Assembly (NCBI RefSeq): GCF_037975245.1
Contig: NC_092573.1
Coordinates: forward strand, 1,294,001 to 1,358,000
Length of the DNA: 64,000 nucleotides
Direction of reading: 5' to 3'
Source of the DNA: Apostichopus japonicus
Lineage: Eukaryota > Echinodermata > Holothuroidea > Aspidochirotida > Stichopodidae
A model generated the notes under the pieces. The model was not told the origin of the DNA. It ran no database searches and saw only the letters and a program-made list of their open reading frames with translations. The position numbers and the translations under genes were made by a program. Every line of letters begins with the position of its first letter. Positions within the stretch are counted from its first letter, which is position 1. Positions 14,486-29,001 of the stretch are shown here, piece by piece.

Positions 14486-14497
14486 GGATAATTATCC
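14486..14497. promoter_or_regulatory. GGATAATTATCC palindrome next to CAGGTG
   Basis: A perfect 12-bp palindrome with a TAATTA core lies directly beside a CAGGTG E-box, in gene-free sequence. Homeodomain-like; function unknown. Confidence 0.2.
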
Positions 14498-14689
14498 AGG
14501 TGTAAATGATGAGATGAAATTTACAAACAATCTTCCCAAATCTCTTCATCTGTCAAATCTTGTTAGAAGAGAAATGTCAGATTCTGATGAACTAAAATAT
14601 AAAAGCATATATATAAAAACTGACAAGTGTTCTTGCCATGCTTGGGGGGGGGGGGGGCTGGGGGGGGCATCAAGCTATATTATTTTGAA

Positions 14690-14810
14690 AAATATATCAA
14701 AAATGGTCAATTTGCTACATGAGCGAGTGCAAAGATGCATAGCAGTTTTGCAACACAGGAACGGTAGTATTTCATAATCAGAGACAAAATTCGGGAAATC
14801 TTCAAAGCTG
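14690..14810. repeat. dispersed repeat family R2, copy 1
   Basis: Shares TTTGCTA, TGCAAAGATGCATAGCAG, ACACAGGAA, GTAGTA and AGAGACAAAATTC in the same order with 39745-39850, and more weakly with 47085-47200. No terminal structure identified. Confidence 0.5.
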
Positions 14811-17800
14811 CAACAAAGATTTTGAATATTTTTTTTATTACCTTTGAACGCATTTATTTGTGCCATCGGTGGCCTTGTGATTCTAAGGGCACTGACGAAA
14901 CATACTCAGATGATGAGAGAAACCATGCAAAGTTTGCAATGTTGGTGCAGTTACCAGTTTATTCTTTTGTAAACTTGGATTATTCAATTTAGTCATCTAT
15001 TCTCTCCCAGGTCTCTAGACTAGAGCTAGTAATACATGAATTGAACAACATACATGTACCATTTGAACGTTTATATCGAAATGGCAACTACAACACGAGC
15101 TCAGAGGCGTTGTGGCAATCTCTGATATTTACAAGGTTATTGTTTGAAGTTCACGATACCATTTTTTGCTGTAAATATGAAAGGCACCCATGATGTCGAA
15201 GGCAAAGCCAGTCTGTTACATCAGGTTTGTCAAACCCTGTGTTCCACTATTGTTTAGTTACTCTCCAACAAGTAATATTGGAAAATAAACCTTACAGAGA
15301 GATGCTTTGGAAAAGGTTAGGCACAAGTATAAATCTACTGTTTTAGAGATGATGTTAAGACTTGTAGTTAGTTATCTTGTTTAATAGTCAAAACAACAGA
15401 GAAATAAGATAGCAAAACGGTGAATATTTACGTCATCAAAATGCAAAACAACTTTCAAATCTCTCAATTTTCGTAATCTATAAAGAATAAAAAAAACACA
15501 AATTTGTGCCTGTATAATTTTGCACGAGAGTTTGTTATCACTGATGAATACTCTGAAGAGAGCATAATATCATTTATGCTACCTTGACACACATATGAAT
15601 TCTATGAATTCTAATTATAAAAACAAAAGACTGTTCACAAAACGTCTACGTCAATGGATAACATCTACGTGATCCCAAGAGCACACTTTTAATAAGCATG
15701 ATGGTAAACAAAGCAGGAGAAATTTTTATGAATGTAATAAGTATAGTTGTGCCAACAGAGGAGTCAGTGACCTTAGCATTCGAAGACAGACGAACTGCGG
15801 CAACCTTGAGCTATTATTTCATTTCATGTAAAAATGTTTATCCAAATATAGTCATATCAAATTTGTAAAATTCTCTCGATTTAAGCCGCAACCCTAGAGC
15901 ATTGACTGATTTCTAGCAAAGATTTCAAAAGTGTCACATTTTCCAGGAAAAATCAATACGTCAATAAGAAATTTTTTTACAGATAGCAATTGAACTTTAG
16001 ATGCCCAAGTATCCTGAATGGCTTGATAGCGGACGGACCGTAAGAGCATCAGAATATTATTTCCGCTGCCAATTGTCCTTGGTGATTTATTGTAATATGT
16101 TGCAAATATTGTGCAGTTGAAGTGAAACAGGATAAATCTCTAGTGATCGCACGGATTCTCTGTATTATTTTTGAAGAGCGGACTAGCTTAATATTGGTCC
16201 TTGTGATAGAGTTGCTTTGATTGACGGATAGCATTTGTGTTGGAAGGTTAACTTTTATCGAGACATAAATACTGAATTGTATACTGAATAAATGAATACT
16301 GAAGAAAAAAAAATGAATACTGCAAAAAAATTCTGAATGAAATCTGCACCATGCCATTATTGACATTTGCATATCTACATGAATCCAAGGTCATTTATTA
16401 AACTTTTTGTGTTGGGGATGACTGGATGTGTAATGTGGGGATGATATATATTTCAGTACAGGGGGAATGGGAGGGGGGAGGCAAGGGGAGGGGGGAGTAA
16501 GAAGGAAGGAGTCAGGTTTGTGATCACACATGAATATGCCAGTGCCATATATGATACAGTAAGAGAGGAGAGAGTTGGACTGTTTCACTCAATTGAGTGA
16601 CAGTTAGCTTAATACACCAAACATTTACAGTCACAAGAAAACACAACATGTAGACATGGATTAGCTGACTGAACAGTTTACTGCTAGCATGATTTATCTT
16701 TTCAAATTATATTCCATAGGAGCACTGTTTGGAAGCAGAGGGATGGGGGGGGGGTGTGACAAGGGTGGGAAGGGAGGAGCTGGTGGGAACAACAATATTT
16801 TGCCCAAATCTATGATGTAATGCCAATCGTTCTGGCACTTTCTCTTGCAAACTTTTCCACAAAAATGTTTTGAATGGGATAGTATTAGGGTACAATTGGG
16901 ATCGTCTGTGTTAGAAACGTAAACAATTTTGTACCATCCTCCTTTAGTCCTCATGTGCGGGTCATAATAGGTTACATCTATCAAGAAACCAGCATAAATG
17001 ACTCACTAAAAAATAAGTAAGAGAAATTATGCTCTACGAGTCCTGTCTTTAACATTTCGGTGGAATTTTCTGCCTACTACAGTGGCCAACAGTTCAAACT
17101 GGGACTGCGATTTCATTTAACAACTAACTTGATTACTACCAGGCATCGATACAAATCAAATTTAACACCAGAGGCTGGAAGTCAAATTTAAAGGACACTG
17201 ATTCTGACCAGGTTTGATGGAAACAGAAATGCACACATGTCAAATAATTCATGTTTCACCTATACTCAGTTGCATCATCACTAACAAATTATAGCAACAA
17301 GATGAGTTGGGGTTGGAGTGGGTTGGAGGGGGGGGGAGGGGTAGCTGAAGGAAGAGGCTGGGGATGGGGTACCTGAATATTTAGAGAAAATGACTGAAAT
17401 TTAGATGAGTTTATTATTATTATTATTCAGTAAGTGAGTATACGTGAAGCATGCAGTTATCATGCCAGATTACTATATGACTCCCCCTCCCCACACCTTC
17501 CCCTTCCCCCAAAATAACATAATATTTATAACAAACCAGTCTGGCTTGACCAATTTTATAAAATTATGAAACAATCCAATTTGATTTTGAAATTGACCAC
17601 TAAATGGTCTTATAAAAGTATATTGTTATTAGTAACCGTAACAACCATCTGGTTAGAAATTAAGAGAGTGACAGAAGGTTTAGTCCGTTTCCTATTGAGA
17701 TATAGTCATAAAATAAATCCAGGACATTCCCAGATAAACATGAACTGCATTTCAGTGACAACAAAATTCATCTCAAATCTTTATTTCTGTATTTTTCTAT

Positions 17801-20800
17801 CAAATGCAACAATCCAAAATCTTGGCAAGTTGCCATGGCATTGAAATTCACATCAAACATGTACATAACTCCAATGTGTGAGTTAATGCTCATGTCTGTA
17901 CTGATGGAGTTGGTTAAATGTCATATTAGCAAACTGAAAAAATTGTTGTATATTCCATTTTCCTTAGCAACACTAGAATTAAACAAATAAAATTTCCTCA
18001 CCAAAACAATATGCACCTTGCGACGTTGTAGGTAACGGTACCTTTCAGTTTGCAAAATTGCATTTTTGTCCTTTAGAATTACTGTTGATATCAATTAGTG
18101 GCAACTAGTGGACATGTATGTGTGACTATCTAATAGTTTAATAGTTCTATCATTGTGTGGGAAGCTGTACACCTGCACTCAGACCAGTACAAACTAGAGT
18201 CTTGTACATATTCTGTGTGCATATTCCAACTCAATGAAAGGATTGTCGGACAGATAAACACTCACCTCAATCTCCACTCAAATCTCCATCCAATAAAAGT
18301 TTGACAGATAAGTGTTGCCTAATTACCAGTGCGAGGCTCAAAATCATCCAAATACCACCAGTGCCAAGTTGCTATGAAGCCTAAACTTCCCCTTCCTGAC
18401 CAGCAATACCCTGCATGAGCTGACTGTATACAAACTATATACTCTTTGACTGCTATTTAGAATCTAGTCAAAACCTTCAATAGGAATGTCAAGCTTCACT
18501 CAATTCCCAATTTCACTCAAGTATTATTCTACTGACTTTGAATTGTTCTTGACAATTCTATGTACAAATTAGAATCGAAAGGACAGTTTGCAGTAAAAGG
18601 ATGTGAAGGTGGTGGTTTAGAGTGTTTGAGATTTTTTCTGACAATATTTCATACTTGCCACATGTAATCACAGTCATCACGTCACAAACTGACGCAGCTG
18701 CTGGCAAAGAAAAGGTCAGTCAAGATTTAAATGTCTAAACAAACAAAAATTAAACAAAGCAAACACATGGCAACGAAATTAATTATCATATTTCTTGCCA
18801 AGGATAGATGCAGCTGTTATTTATTTAATGTCCTTGTTACTCAATACTGGCACTGATGTAATATCTTCTTACATTCTGTGTGATTTTAAGAGTTATTTTC
18901 AGAGATTTTGATAACAGTGCATGATGACTGTTTTTTTTTGGTAATAAGGTACTATCTGCTGCCAGTGTTTTAAATAAAGCTTTGAAAGCTAGGACATGGC
19001 AGAGGTGGTCATTTTATGACAGGCGAAAGCCTGGGCTTAACTCCAACATAGCCCGAGATATATAACAGATTATATCACTATTTTTGCACATTCAATGAAT
19101 AAATTCCTAGGGGCAATGCAGCACCTTGACAGGAATCACAGAGCTAGGGGAAAAAAATCGCAAAGAAAAGGGAAAAAACAAAACTCAGGGTCATTTGCAG
19201 TGCAAGACAAATCTGTAGCATGCTATGTTTGAGGAGATAAAAAGATAGAATCATTTAATGACACAAAAAAGCTCTCCCTGATCATATTTTACTGAGTCTC
19301 ATCAGAATCAAAACATGTGAGGAAACAACTAAAAGAATACTTACTACAGGAAATGCTAAAAAGTTAATAAAAGTGTTTCTGTGTCGCAAGTGGTCAAATT
19401 TGCGGCCAAATCGGGTGGAAAAATACAAATTTCCTGTTTTTTTCATGACAATTGACTGTGTATATTTGGGTAGGAATTGTCTGGGTTTGCAATTCGGGGG
19501 TCTCTTCGATGAACAGAGTGAAAAGTGGTAAAACAAAATGTAACCTCGACTCGGACTGAGCAACATGAAATGGTTGAAATCAATGATCTTTGGGGGAATC
19601 TACTGTTTCTCTTACATTGGTTAGACCATAGAGAAAATTACCCAAAATGCTGTTTGGTTAGAGCTTTCATTTTGCTCCAACCAATGCACACTTATTGAAA
19701 AGTGTCAAATTTGTCATTTTCTGTTTTTAAAACACCAGACTGGCAATTGCAGGTTTGTTTAAGATGTTATTATAACAACCAATGTCAGATTGAGCAGGGA
19801 TAAAGAGGGGGAGTGGGTGTGGAGGGGAAATTTTAGCTGAACATTATCATCAGCCAAGTTTTAGTTATTATTGCTAACCTCGAGCATACTGGGAGCAGAT
19901 AGGGAGACACAGAAAGGTGGAAAAGATCTCTCCACCTTTTATCCTAAATTTCATGCTTTTAATTGCCTGTGTGTGCTTTCTTCGCTTGCTTCTTTCGTAA
20001 AAGTACAGGTACACTTTGTGATTGTTGAGTGTTTTCAGAATGTTGGCAATGAAACCTTCTATTTAACAAAACAAATCACAGATGTATCATAGCAGTATGT
20101 GAGAAGCTCGGCCATTCTCTGGATGTGTACTACAAAGGTCAACATAAGAGTGCATGAAGCTCGTGGAACATAAAGAATGTGATTAAAGCTTGACGGGGCA
20201 GTACTTGCGATGCTGTTTCATCTTAAACTGACAGATACCTCCTCGAACAGACAGCAGAAGTCTGCAAACCTAGAAAAATCATTGATTCCAGGGGTACTTT
20301 ATTCCCTCTTTTGATTGCAATTCGCCTTCTCAAGCATCATTGAAAAGAGATAAATTCAGCACCGATTGAGAGGCTACATCTGGCAATACAGCCTTCAACA
20401 TTGTTTACAAGCTGGCATACAGTACACCTGTTCATATAATTAAAGGCCTGCCAAGTCAGAGTGATAATATAAAATGCGGCGGCAAATAAACATGTGCAAG
20501 AAATACAAAGCAGGCTATTAAGGCACCATGTCAAAGGTCAGAGCTGAGGGGACTGAAGCATTGTTGCATCATCATGTAGAATGTATCTTTTGTGCTCCAC
20601 ATTTCATAATGGGTATTAATTTGAACTAAATAGCCTTGCTGCAGCGCAACTCTTACACGTTTCTTTTTGAGATTGTCCCATAACTGCACATAGTGAGGGC
20701 GCTGTCCAAAGAAGGCAAAGGACTTACTTGAATGATGAATGATATGCACATATGAGTAAAAATTGCAAAGCAGCAAGTTCCATCAATTTCAATCAATAAA

Positions 20801-23800
20801 ACTAACAATTATAAATAATAATAATAAAAAACCTGCACACACCAACCACATTAAAATAGACAAATACCTGTTAATCACTGTGTGCAATCAAGAGATTCAA
20901 TATTGGGACGTTTGCGGATGTTATTGGTTTCCAATACCTGCACTTTCTCCAGTTTCATTACAAATATGGAACATGTGTTATCCCACCAAACGAGTATACG
21001 TCATTACAATATTTGAGCGGAATCGGAATTTAAAACGGTTTTCTGTAGACTTTTGAGATTTGAACACTTTAGCAGTATAACGTCATCAGCTTACTGCTAG
21101 GAAGTCAAAAAATGTTCATCCAGGTTATGCTCAAATTTCAACAAGAATTTAGCTGCCACTTTCAAAGCAGGTTTGCCACACTGGGATAGTTAATTATCTA
21201 CTTAACCATCCTCAATTAATGGCTGGGAATAATTTGGAGTATCAGAGCCACTTGGCAAGCTCCAACCCCACTGAAGAGATAAGATGGTGGATTCTGTAAC
21301 TCGAGTCATATTCACTGGAGAAAGAATGACATTACTATGACTAAAACAGTCACCACCATTCTGAATATTTCATCAAAACCATTCAAGATGTATTTTGTAT
21401 ACATGTACAGCTTATGCACATACCCTTTGATTATCAATGAGGAGTTGCCAAAGGTTGTATGCCATATATTATCATGCTTAGTTCAAACATGTATGACAGG
21501 CCTACCATCAGAGGAAGATGGCCTCATAAACCTAGTATAGATGCCAACTCACCATGTTCCTGTCGTGCACAGATGATCACCAAGCTTGAGGTAAACTGGA
21601 TGAAAGACAAAAAATTCTCCAAGGTTAACCTCCAATGATGTCCCTTGAAAAAATATTGAACTTCTGGTTGCTAATTTCCACCTGAAAGATACAATACTGA
21701 TGATTTCAAAATGGAAATTATTTATCTGTATTTCTTAATAAAGATAAAGTGAAATCCATGCAAAGTTGAGAAGCTAGGCTGACTTAAATTCCAGGACATG
21801 GGAAACTGCCGACCTGTTACCGCAAAAGTTTACAATCAGCTTGAACAGAAAATACAAAATCACCGAATCCACATGCCACACGCACCGGCAAGATGTGACC
21901 TCTGTGTGACACTTCCGAGAAAATCAAGTCCGAGAGTAGGCCAGCTGAGGATTTCATTCATCACTTCTTTGCGGTTAAGCTTCGTTACAGGAGACACTTC
22001 TCCTTAGTGCTAAGGCTGTATGCATGGAATGTCAGTGTATATTAATATCAATTAAGACCTGAAAGGCAGCGATGACAAGGAATTCATTACAAAGTCAATG
22101 GCAGGGGATTTTAAGAGTGACCTGATAGCCTTTACAGTATCTGAGTATATTACTTACTATAGAGTGAGAATCTGCTAATGACGACATCATCAATCAATGT
22201 CGTTCGGGGTCTACCTCCATCAGCGAATCAGTTCATTAACATTGATTAATCAGTTAGAACCGCAGACTACTACAAACAAAGAGAGGAGCCGTGCACTCCA
22301 GTGTAAGAGAGACTTTGTTTAGTAACTATGCTTCAATCTCCCAGAGACAACGGGTTTGTTGACTATATCAAGTTTGGTGCCAAAAAAGAGTGTAGAAATT
22401 AGGACAATACAATGCACTTGTCTACAAGTTTGGGGGGGTGGTGGTCATGTGCCAGATATAGAATGTCAACTGGCAAACTAGCTAAATACCACCTTGAATG
22501 ATGCTTGGATATATATATAGGCCTATGTGTCCACTAAGTAGTAGTATTAAAGATCAGTAGCTCCATACCTTTCAAGCGCAAGATGTGTATAGAATTATGA
22601 AGGCCTTTGGAAATTGATTATAGTGTGAATATGTACATACAAGTTATGATTGTATACCTAACTTTGTTAACAAAAAGAGGGGAGGAGAGGAGAGTTTGAT
22701 TTAGCACACTACAATAAATTACACGTCAACAAAATGTTGACATCCCAGAAAATTTGTTAAAGACCGCTCACAACAAAAAAAGTTTCAATCCAGATTATAA
22801 ATGGGGCATATAAAATATTCAGTTCTTGACACCTGAAGACAGTAGTGTCTGGTAGTAAGCATATATAATTCATCAAGGATTGGCATCAGCTGTCTATGGA
22901 GCATAATCAATCTTTAACACATTCAACTGATAAATTAAAGATAATTGTGGTTTTCTATAGCTCCTAAATAAAGAATGAGAAACTGTTGTCTGAACCATCA
23001 AAGTTTCTGTTAAAACAAAACTCCATCCTCTGTAAATGCCTAGAGGTATACCTTTGTCCTTATTCCTCTTTCTCCACTTATCAACTATTGGGATTTGCTT
23101 TGCTTTTGTTTAATTGAAGGGGGGGAGGGCAGGGGAGGGGCACGAAAAGTAAAATAATACATGAGAATTATGACAATGTCTCACTCAGTAAATTCACTTT
23201 TGTTCCCTCAAAACTGTGGGCTTTTGATTTTGTTGTAGAATTATATTAAAGCTGTTTGTCCTCTCAATATTGCCACCATGGCAACCTATCAAATGCACCA
23301 AATTTATTAACCCAAGAGCTGGCATTCTCCATTTCTTGAATATTCAGTAAGTTGAATCGCATTTAGGAAAGACTTTTCATAAAATAAAAAAAATCATGCC
23401 ACAGCACGCATAAGGTCGCTCGCATTCCCTCAGGGTGATGAACCCAGGGAAATCTTTGGCCCTAATACAGTCTTTAGCAATCCATATATCAAACTATACA
23501 TCTTCTGTGATGTTGCTGGTAAAAAAAAAACTATTTTGTCCCTCTTAAACTATCTGAGAAGGGATGAAACATTTCTGACAAGTAGAGAAATGAATTAGAT
23601 GTGAGGACATGTCCAATATACTTTGAAAGAGAAATGGTCAAAATGAATTGTGAGGTATTCTATACTGACATAGTGTATAGAAGGGAAACCCTTTTTGGTA
23701 CAAAAAACTAATTGGCTTTCTGACTTTACCATGCATGCATGCATGCCTAAAGGTCATGTTAAGTGAGCGTTTTCTTGGGGAGTTCCTACCTCCAGAAATC

Positions 23801-25904
23801 ATTATTGATGAATCTCAGTGACATTAAAATGCTCCAAAAAAGAAAATGAGTGAAACAAATAAATTACTAATGCATAAATTATGCATTTCAATCTTGATTG
23901 TCGAAATAATGGTGTTTTTGTTACTATTGTGTAGTAAATAAGCACACAATCATATCAATGAACTCTTTTGTCAAAATTTTGGCCCATTTGTGCACACAGA
24001 GATAGAATGAATGAAAATTCAAAGCAAAACATCGGTGTCCCATCAAAACATGGTAGATAGTAGATAGTTTAACTAATCACTATACACTATAAGACAAGCT
24101 TTCCGTCATGGATTTCTGGAGCATCCAAAGCAATTTCCCCTTAAATCTACTCTGCTTTTTTCATATTATGCTTAAGTAATTTTTCTCCCGTTGGCAGGCT
24201 TATATGTTCATGCCAAATGACCAGTCACCAACCCATACAGGCTATTTTCAACTGCTGAAAATCTACACTTTCGCCAGGTAGTTTTTGCCAGTTTGTAATG
24301 TTAAGTCATAGCAAAGTCAGCTAATGAATGCATTTTGTTGTTGTATTTCCTAAGGGAATTCATTCTAATCTTCATATTACTGAAGAGGGGTTTACAAAGT
24401 TGATTTAAATGACCTTGTGATCATGTATAAATAAAGCTCTGTGTGAAAGCGTAGGATTTGAAAACCTTGAGTCCCATTGATAATGAGCAAGATCTGTAGC
24501 ATTGTTCACTGTTTTGTGATATAACTGAATATATTCTCTCTGACAAAAGATCAATTTCCAAAAATGGATGCCATATTATTTACAGAAGTTCTGTAAAGCA
24601 ATTACATGTAATGGCATGGAAATGTCATATCTGCTACATGACTGATTTACCTATCAAACATAACCCCAGCTGGCAATGTTTCAGCTGGCACAGATTCTAA
24701 GCTGATGTATATTTCATACCAGCTGCAAACAATAGTAAAGATCACTAGATTTTTTATCGACTTGAAATTAGCATAGTGTTGTACTTGATTTCTTGAAGTT
24801 TATTGTCATTAAAAGTAGATACCAATCTTTGAAGGAACAATGTGTCTTTAATAATATTACACATGGTAGAGGTGTTGTATGTATGTTCCTTATAGGGTTC
24901 AATACCAATTAGTAGCTACTATAGTCAAGTGAGTTTACCTTTAATAGCAAGTCATGGTATAATCTGGAAATTCATGACAATATTTTCTAATGGGTGGGTG
25001 GGGGGGGGGTTGGGGGAGTGTATGTCAGGAGGTCTTTCCTATTTCAATCAAAGTACACAACTGAATGAGGATTGAGGCTGTACATGTATACTTTAGGCTA
25101 TGGAATTATTGGGGCTTAATAGGATACAGCATGATACATCTATGGCATAAGGTATATTTATTATGGCACATTTGTAATCATTTAAAAATCTCCCCTTTAG
25201 TAAGTCTGCCGTTGATTATTTTGCCACTGCCCACTTTTTCACCTTTCAAGGTGATTAGTCTGGAATGTTAGCCTATATATGTTACGTAATCAATGCGCCA
25301 AGCAAAGGAAAAGTCTATTAAAATGCCAGAGGCTGGTAAACTGTTATGGCAGTGGTACTAAAGGCTCATTTTGAAATGTATTTGTTTTTAATTTTTCATA
25401 GGCTAACACAGAGTAACCTCCAACTAAAGTTTACATGGCCTTTGATGTATTTTTCTAAAAAGATGTAAGTTTGCAAGCATATCCTATGGGCCTAACTTAA
25501 GCCTATATTTCTAAATCACAAATTTGCTTTGTCAGTGTTAATTTTCATTAGTCAATTATTATGCTTGTCTATGGAATGATGAGATGGGCTATCTTCTGAA
25601 CCTTCCTTATTGTATTTCTTGCTTGTTTAGCCTATAACACCAACATAGTAATGACTTTCTGATGGAATAAACTGCAAAAACATAGGCTACCACTGTACCA
25701 GTACTATTGAGTTGTGCCACTATTGGCAGAGGCCCTGGGAGGACGTCAAGGATTTAAGGATAACCCCTAACTTATATACCAGTATAAGACGTAGGCATAG
25801 CCCTAATGTGACGTGAGGCTATAAGTTAGGCTAGGCCTCAGTCATATTTCGGGCCTAGGCTAGAGCCTGATGTAATTCATAATCATACGTAAGAATGTAC
25901 CGGC

Positions 25905-26106
25905 TATTATCACTGGCTCGGCCTTTTTGCTAAGATCATGTGTAGTATCTGTTCCCTCTCGATGGGAATGGTGATACACACCCGACGATGATCACACAGT
26001 CACGGTCCCGATGGGGTTGAGAGTGGATCAGTCGTTCGGTAGTTTGGTTTTCGTGCGCAGGTTCTCTCCTTGGGTGACTTTTCTTAAAAAGTATTATCAC
26101 TGGCTC
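25905..26106 (+). mobile_element. retroposon with U2 snRNA-like head and 15-bp target-site duplication
   Basis: The 5' part (about 25918-25954) matches the 5' domain of U2 snRNA: CGGCCTTTTTGCTAAG, then ATCATGTGTAGTATCTGTTC, two mismatches over about 36 nt, and including the GTAGTA branch-site-pairing element. The match stops after GTTC and an unrelated CpG-rich body of about 125 nt follows, ending CTTAAAAAG. The 15-mer TATTATCACTGGCTC flanks it on both sides (25905-25919 and 26092-26106), a perfect direct repeat typical of LINE-mediated insertion. Either a SINE with an snRNA-derived head or a chimeric U2 retropseudogene. Confidence 0.75.
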
Positions 26107-27517
26107 AGTAGTACCTTCGTATAGGACATTTACTTTCGATCAATCACAGCGTTATGAAGTGTGAAGTATAACCCTAGAACAGTGTTTCATAACCTTTCCA
26201 GTACTCGCAACCCTTAACAATTGAAAAAAGAAACTTTTCCACTCCTTTACCACCTGTGGATGAGCTTACACTTCCAGGAACATAGTTGTATAAGCCTATA
26301 CCCTACACACACCCACACCCATACACATGTATAGCTTGACACCATATTTGAGTCATGTTTCGTAACAACAGGTAAGTTAGAATAAAACAATTTTTTTGCC
26401 TTTAGGTTTATAACGTTCCAAACCTCTACAAATGTAGTTACAATGTTTTTTCAAGCGTAACTTTCAGTTCCTATTCAACTGGTATTTGAAAGGCATTCCG
26501 TACAAAATAGATGCAAGGACAAGTGAGTTTATCAGTGACACTTCAACACACTCGCTTTGTCTGTTCCCCGATTTGTCTGTTCACCGATGGCATCCGAGTA
26601 AATGCATTTATAATGCTATTGACAAACCTGCAATAAAGTAGGTATCAATGTTCACATCCATTGCCATGTTAACCTGAAATGCATTATTAATTCTGATAAA
26701 AGAAGTTCCTTTTTCAGCTTTAAAAGAGAATATAATAATAATGATCAACCTCATGCTATTATTTTTACGATGCTTAAGTGACGATGAATGTGGAAGAAGC
26801 CTGCAAGGACTTATGGATTACAGCTTTCACATCTGGGTGAGGTGGGGGATGGGAGGGGGTGGGGGGCTTCCAATTCAACATTTGAACTCAAATTCGGAAC
26901 CTTTTCAATGGAGAAAGTCATTTCAGATGGGAAAACCATTGATTGCTCTTGGATGAAAAAACCCACCTTACTAGGACTCGGCTGGGGATTGAAAGCTGAA
27001 CCTACCAATTGCTTCTAATGCCATCCCCTTTCTCCACAGCACCAGTATAAATTTCAAGATAACGAAGGATGAAAACTTGTTGCGGATAAAGCTGTACGAA
27101 TTCTTTGTCTTCTCACTCTATTTTGTTATAGTGTTATATAATATACAAAAATATGGCTAAAGGGCAGGTTACAGAAACCCACTGTTAATATGAGGAATTC
27201 GTTTTTAATTTATTTTTGGTGAGCAATTTCATCTTGTGTAGAAAGTGTTGACATTTCTAATGGCTTTCTAAAAAACTCAAATGCATATTTGCTGAAAATC
27301 AACAAGAAAGAAGAAAACTTCATGTTTAATGTAACTAGTGCACATGCAGGCTTTTTATTCCATCCTTTTCTTTCTTTACAAACTAAACAAAAGCAAAACA
27401 AATTAATACATATTAATTAAATTAATAAGTCCAATATTTCAACATTTAAAATGAAATAAAAAAGGAAAATACAAAACAAAAACAAAACATTTACCACTGG
27501 TGTTGTAACACGGAAAT

Positions 27518-27552
<35 letters not shown>

Positions 27553-29001
27553 CGTTATCCTGACAGGATAGCCAATACAAAGATGGACAAAGACAAATAA
27601 CTAATTACTGAAGCAGAAGAATACGATAAAAGGGGCCATATCAAAAAATTTACATGATTTGTTAAAATCACTAAAAAACTAGGGTAACCTTCAAATAATT
27701 CAAGAAATTATTATAATTGCAATGCTTTATTCCTTAAGTCCAATGAGTTTCTTTTCTGCTGTGAAAGTTTTTGTACATGCAGTTGCATTTAACTGTAAGT
27801 CACACGGATAGCCAGGCTGGGGAGCAACCCCTCCCCCCTCCCCCACCATACAGACTACTGTGCTCCTCTCCCGTCTGTGCCACCACCATGTGTACAAACA
27901 CTTTTCAAGTTACAGAACACTAGTATTGTCCCACAGCTCAAACTTATTGGTGCCCCTCCAACTCAGAATTTTCAGCTACGTGCCTGTTGTAAGCATGCTT
28001 TCTCCATTACTTTGTTTACATTTAATAATCAGCCAGGAAGTACTAGTTTTACCTATTTGCAATACTTCCCCATTCCACCTTGTCACAGTTTAAATCTATT
28101 CACTTCATCTTTTCATATTTAATCAGTCATATTTACTATGTTCTTGTTTTCATTTGAAACATGCTACACATCAACAATGCATTTCATAGAACATTACTAT
28201 GAACATTGTGGAGAGAGACTTACATCATGTTAAAAGACAGGGCTATTGAAGACTGATATTTTATGAGGAGAAACAGATTTGTCATGAAGTTTGACAGGTT
28301 TATCTTGGGAAGGGGGGAGTCTTTCTTGGAGAGAGATAGCTCGATCACAAAGAGCAACAGTGGTACCATTTAGAAACAGATAAGCCCATCATGGAATGAG
28401 AGACACAACTATAATTGCAAGAGACAGATTTGCTGATACCAACCATTACTGAAGAAATAGCAGCTGTTCATAAACCAAAGAGCACATATGAATTTCCCAA
28501 AAGAAAGGTAAAAATCACAGCTCAGTAGGCTAACGTCACCACTACTGTAAGAGATACAAAAATCATATAAAAAAGGTGAGGCATTGAACAACGGAAAAAA
28601 AAAAAAAAAATCAAAAGAATGAAAAAAACGGCGCACGTGCCTGCTGACATTTCTTAAAATGATGGCACCCTAACATGATGACAATGATATTTACACTGTA
28701 CAAATTCTGAGTTCTCTCTTTGTGGGTTAAAATCAATCAAAGAGAGGAGATCAGATGAACGTTCATGATCGTCCGTCCTCTCTCTTAAAGGTCGCCTTCC
28801 TCTCTCTTTAATGGTCACACAATCCTTCAACCAACTAGCTAAACGACATCACTATAAAGAGCATTGCACAAACATAAAATTTACCATACACATACATCCC
28901 TTAGGCTGTACATTACATAACGTTAGATGTAATACCCCGTGGTACATTCCATACATAATTGTGCTTAACAGTGACATCATTACATCACAGATATACTTCT
29001 G
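26107..29001. other. no gene recognised
   Basis: Contains a G-rich patch at 26840-26870, A-rich sequence leading into the 31-nt poly-A, and otherwise featureless AT-rich DNA. Confidence 0.6.
27521..27551. repeat. poly-A run, 31 nt
   Basis: Uninterrupted A tract after an A-rich lead-in (27460-27490). It might be a retroposon tail, but no target-site duplication was seen. Confidence 0.8.

Larger units (their letters stand above)
8590..25904. other. 17-kb stretch without a recognised gene
   Basis: AT-rich, with scattered G/C runs (8703-8714, 14644-14657, 16745-16754, 25000-25009) and one R2 repeat copy. Segments near 18650-18850 and 22150-22290 have a mixed-complexity look with CAGCTG, TAATTA and TGATTAAT-type motifs, as in regulatory DNA. 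I could not find spliced coding exons, but short exons of a fast-evolving gene could be missed. Confidence 0.55.

Noticed and set aside
16694-16984. Minus-strand open frame with several Cys and a Pro-rich end
   Set aside because: The Pro-rich end is a translated G-rich run; the rest matches no family I know and lacks splice context.
19282-19566. 94-codon minus-strand open frame
   Set aside because: Hydrophobic end with no recognisable motif; a likely chance frame.
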